From positions 682,001 through 746,000 of the forward strand of contig WACJ01000096.1 in NCBI GenBank assembly GCA_008973525.1: DNA of 64,000 nt, in the 5' to 3' direction. The stretch is from Stenopsyche tienmushanensis. Lineage: Eukaryota > Arthropoda > Insecta > Trichoptera > Stenopsychidae. The notes beneath the pieces are model-generated. The model saw only the letters and a list, made by a program, of their open reading frames with translations, made no database searches and was not told where the DNA came from. Position 1 is the stretch's first letter; each line of letters starts with the position of its first letter. The position numbers were made by a program, and so were the translations under genes. Below are positions 22,880-35,455 of this stretch, in pieces.

Positions 22880-23420
22880 AGGGAAAATGTGAATTATTGC
22901 GTTTCAACTCCTCGTCGTCTTCAGGGGCCCACAATCCTCGTCGCGGCTGCCTCCCGCAGCCCATTACGAGGGGCGTCTCGAATCGCGAGGCGCTTCGGAG
23001 GCCGGACTGCGCCCGTGCACCTCTTATCTTGGCCTGAAGGGCCTCAACGAGAAGCAAAGAGGCGCCGCCCTCAGTGGCAATGGGGCCCCGCAGCCCCGAG
23101 ACGAGCTCGCAGCATATGCGACGGAAAATCGTATTTAACCTCCGCAGAGGGGGCGATTCTTTATCTCCGACCGCTCATTCGACGACACCGAAGATGGGGG
23201 AACCTCAAAAGAGAGGGAAAAATAAAACTTTGTTGAACTCTAATAATCAAATTTATTTACCCCTTTTTGTGATACGACGACGATCACGAGGCTGAGGCTT
23301 CAGATGATAAGAACGTAGCGCGAAATTAACACATGGCGGCAAATGGGGTCTGCCGCCCACAACTAATGCGACCAGTCAGCAAGGCGCTCCAGAAAGAATA
23401 GGCAGTTCGGTCGTCCTGCA
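22880..23420. other. G/C-rich island
   Basis: The most G/C-rich block of the left half, with many CpG steps (cgcgaggcgcttcggaggcc near 22985). Several frames stay open on both strands, as expected from composition, and none shows a domain. It could be a conserved regulatory element, a promoter-like CpG-rich region or a captured segment in the pogo element. Confidence 0.3.
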
Positions 23421-23439
23421 ATCCCTTAGGATCGGTTGC

Positions 23440-24230
23440 GGTTCAATTGTCGATTTTTGCTCTTCTTTTAGAATTTGTCAAATCGCAACACTGAAAAGCT
23501 TCAAAATGTGTGGGACCAATATATCCCCTATCGCAAATGTCTTCTTTGTCTTCTCCATCTTCAGATATTCCTTTGATTATTTCCTCATCATTCAAAATTT
23601 GGGATCCATAATCGTTAGCATCGCAATTTAACCACTCGGTTACATCTTCGTCGCATTCAGTATATATAAAAAATTGTGTAATTGCTTCAGCAATGTCTCC
23701 TATGTCAGGTTGTAACGTGTTACTGGAATATAATTATGGTCCTTTTCAAAATTTCGTTCCATGGTATTTTCAAAGTTGGCACATCTAAAGAATTCCAACT
23801 ATCTGCTTCTATGTAGCAACAATCTTTTAAATTTACTTTCTTATGGAAGCTGATAACTGTTTCTTCATTATTTTCATCTGCTAATAATAATCGTCGAAGG
23901 CATCTAATTTCTATATAAACTTTTGATATTTTTTAAAGCATCTGGGGTTCTTTGATTTTCCAATGACACGCAGTGGCAGTCTGTGTTCGCCTGCATTTGC
24001 ACACACCATTATAGTGAGAGGTTTTTTTTAAATCAGTTTTGTAGCCAGGTGAAGTATTTTCACGTTTCGCTGTTAAAGATTTGTTGGGTAGTTTTTTCCC
24101 AATTTAAACCGGTCTTATCAGCATTGTATATAAACTCTTCGTCGAACCCCTCCTTTTCCAAAAATAGCTTCAATGTGTCAATGAATTCTGAAGGTATGTT
24201 AGCAAAAAGCTTTTTCTAATGAATTTCAAG
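23440..24230 (-). pseudogene. pogo/Tigger-like transposase pseudogene, copy 1
   Basis: From about 24222 on the minus strand the frame reads FANIPSEFIDTLKLFLEKEG, then YNADKTGLNWEK. This is the family block YNADETGLFWKxLPxKT, with the first catalytic Asp. After a frameshift the sequence LPNKSLTAKRENTSPGYKT and HWKIKEPQML follows, then WNCDAN-type sequence (WLNCDANDYGSQILNDEE) and the FEAFQC tail. The segment holding the second and third catalytic residues is missing between the IxKSKNPRCxK-like block and the C-terminal region, and the N-terminal DNA-binding part is absent. At least two frameshifts and several stops make it non-functional. Compare the copy at 54230-55500, which retains the middle. 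Confidence 0.85.
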
Positions 24231-24274
24231 TTATCAGGATATTCGAGAATTTCAGGATAATCGAGGTTCTACTG

Positions 24275-27230
24275 TATATATAGGGAGTAATGGGAATTGT
24301 AGATTTTTTGGCTATTATAAAAGGGAGCTTCCATTCAATAAAAAAGCCTTGACTTATACGTGGATATTAATAGCAGAAAATATTCAGACTAGAGTATGTT
24401 TAAAAACAATTAATTGTGAGGCTTAATCATTAATTAAGAATGAAGAATTTGTGCAGGAGAACTTAGTATTAAAATTTCCGACCTCGTTAAGCAATACAAA
24501 TTTGCTTGCCACAAGTTTACTACTTGAAACGCCAGACCAGACGACTTCCCATCTAATTTATTCAATTGTCTCCGGCGGAAAAAATACTACGTGTTCCATT
24601 TATATATATATATATATTATATATATTGCAAAAATCTAATATAATTAGCGAAAATTTTATATTTTCAAAATTAATTTTTTGTACGTTTTCATTAATTTTC
24701 AATGGGGCTGCGAATACTGCGAAATGTTTGATTCGGTAAATTGTAAAAACATTTTCTCATAAATCAAATTTTTTGCAAGGTCAAATTGTTTACTCGTTAG
24801 CCGAAAGTATTCCAGATTGCCCAACAAGGGTAGCGATCAGCTGTTGCCCTTTTAATTAAAAATTAAAGTTAAGATGCGTTGTATATCTTTTGAGCACATT
24901 CATCCCCCGGTTTGGGGAGACCATAAATCTTTTAATTTTCGCGCTGAAAATGATTACATTTGTATTCGGCCGTAGGATCAATGAAGAGGGCGCCTTTGAA
25001 TGGGTGCAATCAACATATTAAATCACATTTTTTTGCACTCCATGAATAGCCTACATTTATAGAATTATCCCATCATCTTAATCACTCCGTAGTAGTATCC
25101 AAATGTTAAGTGCTACTGATGCTTATTACGGATTCAGTTAGAATAACATGTATTTTATGTATATTGCTTGATTTATGTATTTTTAAGGCCGATATGCCTA
25201 GCTTAAATAATGTTGTTTATAATAAATTGGCAAAACAACCCCTAAAAATCCAAGATAAATAAACGTGATTCAAAACTTTTCACGTAGTTATTTAGTACAC
25301 ATTTTGAAATATCAATAAAAACGATTTAGTATAAGCAAATAAGCTCACAAAAAAGGTTTTTGATTGATTTTCTAATAACTTCTAACAAGAATAAATACCA
25401 TATTATTTCATGCATTTAACGGAGCGCACAATAATTGTTCAGTCTCATGTTCACCCTGTGAATATATTATTATATGCGTACATAAATTAAGGGAGTATTT
25501 TTATAATGATGAAAAATAACATCCAGGTTTTGTAACGTTTATATAAACTGTATTTGATACGTTATTTATAATATTTGGTTATGAATATTTAAATAAAATA
25601 ATGTTTTTAATTGTTTGAGTAATCCAATTAATATGGTTGCTAAAAAAACAGCTTATAGTAACATCGTGTGATCATATGGTCACGCCACTACCCTACAATT
25701 ATATTATTTAATTATAACTTAAATTTAGGCGTTTAATTAATAAGAGAAGATTATACACTTGATATGCAAGAAAAATTGACTATTGTAAGTGTGAAACACT
25801 AAAAAATATTTTTTACGACTCTCGAATAGAATAAATTTAACGTGAATTATATGCACATTGCAGTTATTAATATCCTATGTACATACATGCTAAATTAGGA
25901 GTAATATTTAACATATATAACAAATATTATAGTACTTGTGCGATGGTAAAAGCTGAAAATACATTTATTTGATTGAAATTGTGGATAAAAACTTTTCCAA
26001 AACGAGGAGCACATTTTCCATATATGAAATTTCCATGAAGACGGAATCTCACAAATATTCACATCACAAGTGTGAACCGAGGAAAAACATTACATTATTT
26101 GCCGTTCAGCAAGATGTGTCAACATCCAGGACTCGTCCTCCAGACATATTTACATAATATGGATTAAGTCAATAGTCGTGGAAGGGATCTCGAAGACTCG
26201 CAGATGGAAACCAATTTTTGGATTTGTTTTTCCAGGAAAGGAACAACTTTTGAAATGTCATATTTTACCTTATTTAATGTACGTACATTTATATAATGTA
26301 AACTGTTATACTAGGCTTTTCTATTTTATGTTATTTATTTTGGATAAATCCTGGGAATTTATGAATACTGTAATTGTATAATATATTATATCATATCTGG
26401 ATATCTTTTTTTAATTAAAAAGTTCACCAGATCAATTGTTACCAATTGTAGTTGCTTGCCATCCAGAGGGTTAAACAATAAGCTTAGATTCATTAAATAT
26501 AAATATTTTTTTAATTTAAAAATTTGTTTTAAAATATTGAAATTAGGTAATGCTAAAATAGTTTTCATTGGTATTATTTGATCTGTCCATTTCATATAAT
26601 ATAATTGATTTTTTGCAATACATTTAGATATTACCAAAATAATCTTTTCAAAATGATAATATTATACTATCTATTATATTAATAATTGGTTTTTGTATTG
26701 TTTTTGAGCAACGCAATTTTCATAGATTTTAACACTAACTGTACCGAAAATTGTGCTTAATTTTTTCTGCAAAAATGATATGTAAATTTTACACTATACA
26801 TATCGAATTGGAATCAGATTTTGTTTAATATCGGTAACTAATAAAATAATACCTAAGATAGTTGCCTTTATAAGAAAATCAAATTCGATATTGATCATAA
26901 CTGAGCAAAGGATTTAGCAGGTTTTTTTTCAATATTCTTCACTTATTCAATATAATTGCATGGATCATTTATAAAGGAAACAAGTGGAAAAATGCTATCA
27001 AGATAACAATTTTTATTTCAATTAGCAGTAGAGCTTGCCGAGGACTCTTACGAATTTCTCAAAGAAAAACAATAGGCCAGTTTTTCAAAGATAGTAATTA
27101 AATCTGTATGATTTGTTAATAAATGTATTAATACATCCAATCTCTTTATGATCAAATAATCATACCTTGGAGAAATTCTAAATGTCTTCAAGTTATCATA
27201 AAATATAAATTTTCATGCAAAATATTTGAT
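24275..27230. other. A/T-rich sequence without a gene
   Basis: Long, very A/T-rich stretch with a TA microsatellite at about 24600-24628. At 25666-25686 there is a near-palindrome GTGTGATCATATGGTCACGC that recurs near 59750. Nothing coding was recognised. Confidence 0.5.
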
Positions 27231-27960
27231 CGGATTGGTCCCGAACGCCATGGTTTGCGGAGCCCTGGTTTATGGCACGCGAGTACACAACATGTACTAT
27301 AAAAATAATATGTATAACATTCCAATTATATCTGAGAGCCATGTCTGAGTGTAGTTCATACATGAGTAGTGATGGGGGTATTTTGTGCCCCAAAGTACTT
27401 TCTAAGTTTTACAACGTATCTCAACCGTGTGGAGCTACAAATCACAATCAAACATGGGAGATTTTTTTAGTCAAATCATAAAAATCCCTTTCGGGCGATA
27501 AAGAATTGAAAAATGACGAAGAATTCGTACCGCCAAGAAATTGGGGGATGATCGCAGGTAATAATATTTTCCGAACGCGTCCCCTACCGAGCGTGGAGAA
27601 CGTCTCCCACGGGGTGTTTTAATAACGGTGTTGTAATGTTGCAGGGGGGAGTTATAGACACTATTTTAAAATTCAAATTATATGATATCGGGGAATTCTT
27701 TCTGCGCCTTCGGGACATAATGCGAAGCAAACGTACACGCGACGTGTGAGAAATGTGAGAGGTGACTTTCGCAGATTTACACACTGATAGGTGGTTCCGC
27801 ACTGCATACGTGCTGGTTTGGGGGAGGAGGTCCCTGGTAATCCAGAGACAGCCTGTCAACCCACCAGAGAAACACCGAACAGGGTAATGTATCATCTGAG
27901 GATACAACTTCGGGAATAAATAAAGTGTCCTTCGTCGTTTATCATCCACTTTTAGTTTCC
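27231..27960. other. Compositional island with a hAT-like end
   Basis: At 27267 reading leftward the minus strand begins CAGGGCTCCGCAAACCATGG, which resembles the start of a hAT terminal repeat. No partner was located. Around 27560-27960 the sequence is less A/T-rich and a minus-strand frame runs 121 codons (27584-27949) without a recognisable domain. The remainder is featureless. Confidence 0.3.
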
Positions 27961-28055
27961 ATCGCGGAAGAATGCTTAAGTTCGTCGATGTGAGATGAAA
28001 TTAATAAATCCAATTTAAAATCAATATGTATGGTAATTGTGTGAATTGCCCAAGT

Positions 28056-28135
28056 ATCGTTATAGAGGATAAGATCTTGGACTCTTATTATAAAGGTTCG
28101 TGTTCAAATCCAAATTGTGGAGAAATGCTCACCAT
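28056..28135 (+). repeat. tRNA-like SINE head, copy 2
   Basis: Contains AGAGGATAAGATCTTGGACT (A-box-like) and GTTCGTGTTCAAATCC (a good B-box match to GGTTCRANTCC). Aligns with 9663-9725 over about 62 bases. The copy's 3' limit is not clear. Confidence 0.6.
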
Positions 28136-29059
28136 TCTCATAAATTAGATAGATCGAAAATATTAATATTTCTAATCAATCATCTAGATCTAATTTGATT
28201 AACATGTCCTGAATATGAACAAAAGACAATTTACCTACAATTGATTGATTTGTGGCGATCATTAGAATGTCTTTTATAAATAAGCATAAATTCGCTCTCT
28301 CCTATCCTAAAAATCCCATTTAAATTATTTTATCCTAATTTAACCACAAATAAGAAAACACTACGTGATAAATCCTTTTTCTAGTAAAAGTCTCATATGA
28401 AAATAGCTTTCATTCGCAAAATAGATTTCAAATAAATTCATATCGATTGCATAAATATAATAAATTGCTTATTATTAATAATATTATTTTCCCCCTTTGC
28501 TATCAAATATATTTCAAAGCCGTCTATGTGTGAAATAAATTATCTCTGACTTGTAGTGCTTTAACATTGATTGTATTTGATTTACAAATAGAATTTTAAA
28601 TATATTTATTAAATAGAGTTATTTGTTGTCCATGATTTGTTCTCAATGTATTGATGGGAAGGTTTGATGAATATGTATCTGCCAAATCTAGAAGCCGTAG
28701 TCTGAATAGGGTGGTTTGAAGTTTATTCAATCTGTACCATAATTTTAAGGGAAAATCTCATTTTATAACGTTAAAAATTTTGGTTTTTTAAAAAGTTTAT
28801 TTTTTGAAAGTATATGTCTCTAAGAATGTCTCACGTAGTTTTAGTTTTAACCGCTGGTTTCTGGTGATCCACAAAAAAAAAACTTTCATATTGACTTGAA
28901 TGATGTGATTTGATTCACATAAGCGCTTTCGTTGTTACAATAAATTAAATGTTAATAATTGGATTTATCAATTTTAAAAAATCAGCATCCCTGTATAGTT
29001 AAGAGAGAATCGATTACGTATTTTAATAAGTAATATTGACGGCATAGAATTATGTTTTT
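28136..29059. other. A/T-rich sequence without a gene
   Basis: Nothing recognised. There are several poly-A or poly-T runs. Confidence 0.45.
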
Positions 29060-29073
29060 TACTTTTCCGATCA

Positions 29074-29135
29074 GTAGTACGCAGCTTGAACTTGCGACTC
29101 CAGACTTGCTCGAGAGTAGGCGCCTAACTGGATTT
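29074..29135 (-). repeat. tRNA-like SINE head on the minus strand
   Basis: On the minus strand it reads CAGTTAGGCGCCTACTCTCG, then GGAGTCGCAAGTTCAAGCTG. The first part resembles the tRNA D-arm/A box (TAGxTCAGTxGGTAGxxC) and the second the T-arm/B box (GGTTCRANTC). Spacing between boxes is in the tRNA range. The paired arms are too degraded for a working tRNA, so a SINE head or tRNA pseudogene is the best call. It differs from copies 1 and 2. Confidence 0.5.
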
Positions 29136-31695
29136 GCTTGCCTGTAAATATAGTCCCTGGGTGCTCTGAATTGAGAGGCACTATCGGATATCCGGCAAAA
29201 GTGAACTTAAACGGCTTATTCCTTTTCTACAGGTAGGTATTCGAGTGGAAATCCGATCCATCAAAAAATTTTCGAAGGGTGCGGTGCACTCGTAAACATG
29301 GAGGGAACATGTATCAAGAGTTCAAGGGGGCAACTTTAAAGTATAATAGGCGAGTCAAACTTTGACTCCAGATGAATAGAGGAAGTCCACAACAACGTCT
29401 GGAGGATATTTATTCAGCGTACGTAACTTTTAAAAACTATTTTATGTCGCAAATAGGGTGCATTTCGTCAATTATATAAGCATGTTCGACAACTGTTTTT
29501 AGTTACTGAGTGTTAAATTTATCAATTTAATCTCCTATGGGATATTATACAAGCTGCATCCAATCGCGTCGCGATTTTCCATATTACCAGATTATGCTTA
29601 GAATCAAATAATCGTTGCAAACTTTATTAAGTTATTAAGAGATGAGAAAGGCGATTGTGTAAGCGGAATGATTCGAAGATGCCTTTGTACAAAGAAGTTT
29701 ACCCCTTTTAGCGCGGATGCCAAAAGAACCCTAAAAAGTTTACCCTCACTGAATTGCTCTTTGTATATTAAAGTGAATCAAAACCTTTGCCCATCAAGTT
29801 TGGAACATAAAAAGTTTCGACCTTATACCGTTGCTCTTCGCATTACTTTTTATTTTATATTCACTTATTTTCAATATTGTTTTCGGCGCTCAACTTTGTG
29901 CTTAAGGTTAGATTTATACCCCTATTTCCACATGGAGCATTTTTTTAAATCTTGCAGTACAAAAATGTTCCCAACTACACCAATTCAAGTGAGTTAAATT
30001 GAACATCGAAACATTTTATTAAAAACGAAATGCTTCGGATGGCTGACTATCAATAAAGAGCACTGACAAACAAGACATATGTAGCTATTTAATACAATTG
30101 ATTACTAAAATATTTTCTTATGCATGTGCCTACTTTTCCTATTTCTCAGTAATATTAAGTTCGTATCTATAAGATGTATGGTTAGCAATCATAATTTAAA
30201 ACGATATAAATGCCATGGAATTCTTGCTAAAGTAGTTGAAAATGATCTCATTGGGGAGCAATATTTTTTTATTCATCATCACGTCAGACTTTATATTTAT
30301 TTTCATTTACTTATTATTATTCGAGTATTACCACGAAAACATAGCCGAGAGATATATTATGTTTGAAGAGTTTTAATCATCAGTAGTATTATTTATTATA
30401 TTATTCATCATTAGTAGTATTCATCCTCCTTCCTTTAAAATCCTGAGATCCTTTAAAACTTCTATTCAAACCACTTTATCATAACTTAATAATATGTAGA
30501 TGATAATAGGGGAACTATCGCATTAAAAAAATATTTTCCTAGAAGCTGTTTTATGAATTTCTTAAAAGAAAGCATTTAATTCTGAGATACTACATATTAT
30601 TCCGTATCATTAATCGTCCAAAACTCGATTTAAAAGAATGCAAAAAAAAATCGTTTTTCTTCAAACTGAGGCCGTTATTAAATGCATTATATGAATTTGT
30701 AATATTTCAAACAACATCAAACGCATAAGAAATTATTATTGAAAATTTGAAGAATTGTTTTTCACCCAAAAATACCCAGGTCAATCTTTTTCCACCCTCT
30801 TGTTGAGGTATTTGGTACAGGGGATTTGTTTTCGGCTGGCAAATATGTGCTTGTTTACAGTGTATTTAAGAAGTGAATATAGAAAGGAGCAAATATGGCT
30901 TTAAGGTATTTTTCCAAAAGGAAAATTTCAAAGTCAAATTCGTGCTCGATATTTTCTCATCGCGCTGATCAATATTGTGCGGGAAAATTGGGTACAAAAA
31001 AATTTGCATAACAATCGAAGATTGGCCCAAATAATATATAATTTCAAGGAATTTAATTTATGCAATGTAAATTCGTAGGAATTACATCTGATAAATAATT
31101 TTTTATACTAATAAAAAAATCATTATGCGAAGATGCTTCAACTAAATTTATCGATGAAAAAATATAAATTTTAATTTGTTACTATTACATAATTTGGATG
31201 TTTTGGAGGGAAGTGGAAAAATCCTATTTGCACAGGGAATATGCATATGGAATTGGCTCTGCTAAATGGATCACATATCAATGACGGGAGCCAAACAAAG
31301 CAGTAAATTTCCTTCAGTGCCAAACCGCCATTCGTTGATTTGGAAATGACAGTGTGATTTTTTGCCATACACTGAAAAAATACATGATGGAGAGCTACGT
31401 CGAAAATATAAAGCATGGAATTTTGCACAACATTCTTCTGATATTGAAATTGGATGTTCGAAATGGACTGAATAAATACATCTACAGTTGTCTGTCGGTA
31501 TGCAGAACGACGTGTAAATAAAAACCGTGTAAATCGAAGTATCACCGAAAGATAAATGTATTTACAAATTAATTAATGACCTGTGTAGTTTAAATAAATG
31601 TATATAAAATTTATTGTGACTTTTTAACACTTGTTTTTTGCTCTTTATTAATTCATTTTGATGATTTTCATGCATTATTCAATTATAACAAATAT
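29136..31695. other. Intergenic sequence, no gene recognised
   Basis: 29140-29420 is somewhat less A/T-rich. Plus-strand frames at 29668-29997 and 30124-30366, and the minus-strand frame 31171-31545, show no domain. The last overlaps a motif near 31510 (aaccgtgtaaatcg) reminiscent of pogo-type ends. The rest is plain A/T-rich. Confidence 0.4.
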
Positions 31696-31812
31696 AAAGG
31701 TCAGTCCAAAAGTTCGTGCGCATTTTTGGGATTTTTTTAAACAGTGTAAATAAAAATAAGTAAAATCTTGCATGCATTATTTAAAAATGCGCACAAACTT
31801 TTGGACTGATAT
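31696..31812. mobile_element. mariner-type miniature element
   Basis: The left arm TCAGTCCAAAAGTTCGTGCG (31701-31720), continuing CATTTTT, and the right arm, read on the other strand from 31809, match at 26 of 27 positions. The interior is only about 55 bases and A/T-rich. The AGGTCAGTCCAAAAGTTCGTGCGC type of end is characteristic of mariner elements, and TA lies at the right border. The element is non-autonomous. It could fold into a near-perfect hairpin of about 27 bp. Confidence 0.8.
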
Positions 31813-33357
31813 GATACGAAGTCAATTTTTGAGCTTACAATGCCTAATATAAATTTCGTCTACTTCTGTCTCCAATATAATTTTTTATCGACATTGTGGT
31901 GATATGTTTTGATATTTGTCCATTTGAATAGCATATTAATTTCGCATTTATTAATATTTTATGCGCATATAAATTTCTGATTCCTGATTCATTTCGATTC
32001 AGCAGTTTTGGTGTCGTTGGGAAAATTTCGCCATCACCATTCGTTTTCATTACAAATCGTGTAAAAGGAATGGGCTTGTTATTTGCAGAAGAAACTTTTC
32101 AATCACGGCATGTGGAGACCAAACTTTTATTTTAGATAACTGGTAGCCATTCGATGAAACTGTTTAAGCTATTATAGCTATTCTATAAGTTTCACGTCCC
32201 ACAGACGTTGGAGATGAAATTAGCAGCTATTTACGACTTTGCGCACTGCGTAGCACCCATGCGCCGCTTCTTCCTAATTAGATTATTCTTTAGGTGATCA
32301 AACTGCCTTATTCATATTGAATATATTATTTTTAGTGGATTTTGGTAGATTTTCATTTAAAAATACAATACAAATAATATTTAACATATGCATATAAATT
32401 GGCATTAAAACACTTTATTCCGCAATTAATATATTATTTAAGTGTTTAAATATAAATTTGATTTATAATAAATACATACGAAGTGTATTATTTTGCATTT
32501 TTTCAGTTGTTGCCAGGCAAATTCTAATATTTGGTTTTCTGATGAAAGAATCAGAGGAGATAAGGTATTCCAGATAGGTTCGTATACAGCGAACATGAAG
32601 TAGGCGTAAATAACCATTTTTTATTAAAGGAAAGAAATTTAATTGCTTTGTGTATTGCCTTTCGAGAAAAACTATTTTCTATTTTAAGGAGAATCTATTT
32701 TTTTTTTTAATTCAAATTTATTTTCTGATAATATTGGATATCAGTATAAAGATTAAATATCAATAAAAATTAAAAAAATTGTATGAAATTTTTCATCCAA
32801 ATCACTTCCAATTCAATAAATTAATATATGTCGAATGAAACCTTTGGGTATTTTATTGTTGCTTGTTGTGTTTCCTAAAGGAATGCTCTTATAGCAAAAG
32901 TTTGTATAATATCTAGGGTAAACTAGGATTTAAGGAGGTTTAATTCAGTATTTTAAAATTTAGTCTATTGCACCAGATTTCTAATAGCTCGCATATAACT
33001 ATGATGATTTCAAGAAATGTGATGATGGCAAGAAATGTGCTCCATTTACATTTTTACTTTAATCTCTCAAGACCTTCTATAAAACCTAAGCTTATATAAT
33101 AATTATCAACTTCTGGAGCACCATAAAATCGACTGTAATATAATATTAAATGGATCTGATGCAAGATCTGATTAAATTTGTAGTTTCAACTCTAATTAGC
33201 AACAATATTTTGTTTCAGTTCTCAGCTGTGTCGGCTTGGAGATTAAATTCGATTCAAAATTTGTAGATCGTCTTGTTTAATTAATTATATGGGATTATTG
33301 CCAATTATTTTTACATGGTTTTTCATAGCGAATATATACTTTAAAAATATGATCGTC
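31813..33357. other. A/T-rich sequence without a gene
   Basis: A minor less A/T-rich patch occurs at 32180-32280. The frame 31844-32050 on the minus strand has no domain. Nothing else seen. Confidence 0.45.
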
Positions 33358-33428
33358 AGCCACACCTCCTGTAGATTTGAACTCAAGATGATTGAGTTAC
33401 GAGTTCAAACGCTCAACTATATTATATA
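33358..33428 (-). repeat. tRNA-like sequence (SINE head or tRNA relic)
   Basis: On the minus strand it reads AGTTGAGCGTTTGAACTCGT, then AACTCAATCATC and TTGAGTTCAAATCTAC. The centre resembles an anticodon arm with an ACTCGTAACTC loop and the end a B box (GAGTTCAAATC). The acceptor stem does not pair convincingly. Either a degraded tRNA gene or the promoter part of a SINE. Confidence 0.45.
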
Positions 33429-33719
33429 TAAATTTCAAGACAAAAATTAGCTTATTCAAATAATTCGAATTCCGCGCCAGTTGAAAGACAATGCTATGCG
33501 CAACCCGACAGGAATGTGTTAAATTAAAGATAAGATAAAAGTGAGTAATTAAATGATATTTAATGATCATTGCAATTTAAGCCCAAGCTTATTAATCGCT
33601 TTCAGGCGATTTATCAGAGATATACTTTTGGCTTTCCAAAATTTATAGCATTTGTAATAGCCATTGTATGTAACATTTGGAACTAAATTGACATTAAGCA
33701 ATGGGATGCTTAAAATATT
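33429..33719. other. A/T-rich spacer
   Basis: No feature recognised. Confidence 0.4.
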
Positions 33720-34680
33720 TTTTGCGTGAGTTTCGACAATCATCCCTTGACTATATACTCATCAGGTTTGCAACCCCTGATGGTTGACTCGCTAGGAAGG
33801 GAGCAGCTTTCTCCACCGTCTACCCGCCGACCTTCTAAATAAACAAACATTAATTTGTTAATGGATGTTTGTGCACGGGGCTCATAAGAGAAAAGGTAGC
33901 CTTCATTACGTGCGTTGACGAGATTCTGCCTCTTCCTGCTTTCCTTCCTGCAAAATGGAGATTTATCTCCCGCATTCTCACGGCGGGAAGTCCAACATAT
34001 ACACGAAAAAATACAATTTCCATTATTAGAGCTTATTCTGTTTGGCCTTCAGCTTATAAGACATTTTTCGCGAATAATTTTCATCATGACAAAATAAGTG
34101 TTGACACACGCAATAATTCTGCTTCTCCGCTTGGGCGCAAACTTTATTAAATTTTTTCATACAAATTTGACCTAAATTGCTTTAATTTCAATTGTGATTT
34201 CTCACAGACACAATTAATATGAATTCTTGGGCTTCGATCAATATTTTCATTGAATTATTTGAACGCTCGAAAAGTATGTGCTTTGAGCAATATGAAATTT
34301 ACATGGTATCTGGATGGATGTCTTCGGAATTGTGTGCTTTGGAAAGTTAGTCGCAAACGAGTGTCCTTTGACGAACTTAAGATTAATTTCTGATGATAAA
34401 TAAATCGAGAACGTAATTACCCATCAGAGTTAAGAGGCAATTAATATCTGAATGGTGAGTTGAGTTGCCGAAGTACTTCGCCCATTTGATTGTTAACTTA
34501 ATTAACTTTGTGAGTGTCTTTTGCGAGATGACTCATTCTAATTAAAGTCATATTATTATTATTCGTTTGAACAGCCCCTCCCCATTGCTCCCATATAATG
34601 GTCGATTGTGAATAATACACATCGTGGTGCTAAGAGTCTTCCGGGAGAATTCACCCTTAACCTGGGAAACAATCTAATTA
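33720..34680. other. Island pair, candidate regulatory DNA
   Basis: Two less A/T-rich blocks (about 33720-34140 and 34290-34680). The second has several TAAT and TTAATTAA cores (for example near 34412, 34440 and 34495-34505) of the kind bound by homeodomain proteins. Two overlapping plus-strand frames at 33869-34150 show no domain. Regulatory role is inference. Confidence 0.3.
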
Positions 34681-35404
34681 CAATAATTGAATTGCTTTGT
34701 TTCGAGAACTAAAATATAGCGCAATAGATCATAATAAGGGATATTTTTGTTTGAAAATATTTTTAAAATATAATAATCAATTTTGAAACATATACTTCTT
34801 AAGATGTCATATTCGTCATCAGACATAGTTGATAAATTATTTTATTTAAAGAAATGAAGGATTTATAATGTAGACGTTTTCTATTACATTTATGCTTACG
34901 CCAGAAAGTTATTTAAATTGGAATTTTAATTACTCAAAAGTAGTCCTGCCCAACTTTGTTAATCGACACAATATTCAATTAGATTAAATCTGGATAGAAA
35001 CGATCGATCGGATTTATCGAATGCTTTGCATCTTTTTAAATTCTTTTATGGGGTAATTTTTTCCACAATATTTATTTACTTAATTACTGAAAATTACACT
35101 ACACCAATATTCCATGAATTATACATAATTTAAATTAAAATATTATATAATTTTAATCGACACTAATAAAGGCTTTTTTTAGATCACAATCTTAAATTAG
35201 TACATTTAATTCATATTTACATTTATGATTTTGATATGTTTAACAGGATTTATTTAATTTTTATAACAATAAACATGCAGAAAATTTAAAATTTAATCAA
35301 GCACACGGGACCTATTTCTGGACTCTTATTGCATTAGTAGGAATTAAAATACAGAATCCAAAATTAATATAGTGCCAATAAATTTGGACTGTATCTGTAC
35401 ACAG
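34681..35404. other. A/T-rich sequence
   Basis: Near 35310-35345 a short stretch (tttctggactcttattg) echoes the SINE copies at 9663 and 28056 but is too diverged to call. Nothing else seen. Confidence 0.35.
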
Positions 35405-35455
35405 TTTCATGATTTAGTGATTGGATTCGAGCATGCCGGGTTTAAATTTACATGA
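35405..35455 (+). repeat. tRNA-like SINE head, weak
   Basis: GATTTAGTGATTGGATTCGA followed by gcatgccgggtttaaattta shows A-box-like and B-box-like (GGGTTTAAATT) elements at close spacing. The spacing is shorter than in a normal tRNA, so confidence is modest. Confidence 0.35.

Larger units (their letters stand above)
20772..24274 (-). mobile_element. pogo/Tigger-like element, putative 3.5-kb span
   Basis: The right end on the minus strand reads CAGTAGAACCTCGATTATCC, the classic Tigger-type terminal repeat. The left end on the plus strand reads CAGTGAAATCTCTATAATCT and matches it at most positions. Both are flanked by TA, the expected target duplication. The transposase remnant lies just inside the right end. 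Much of the middle (21000-23400) is unrelated-looking: a TTAA-flanked mini-element, G and C homopolymers and a G/C-rich block. Either these are later insertions or the left end belongs to another copy. The whole span is therefore less certain than the right part. Confidence 0.6.

Noticed and set aside
24600..24628. TA-rich run as a possible promoter TATA region
   Set aside because: It is a simple TA microsatellite with no gene downstream.
27584..27949. 121-codon minus-strand frame
   Set aside because: No recognised domain, erratic composition and no splice or promoter context; left as part of a compositional island.
31171..31545. 124-codon minus-strand frame
   Set aside because: No domain or motif despite its length; A/T-rich sequence of unknown origin.
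33358..33428. Functional tRNA gene
   Set aside because: Internal boxes are recognisable but the acceptor stem does not pair, so a relic or SINE head fits better.
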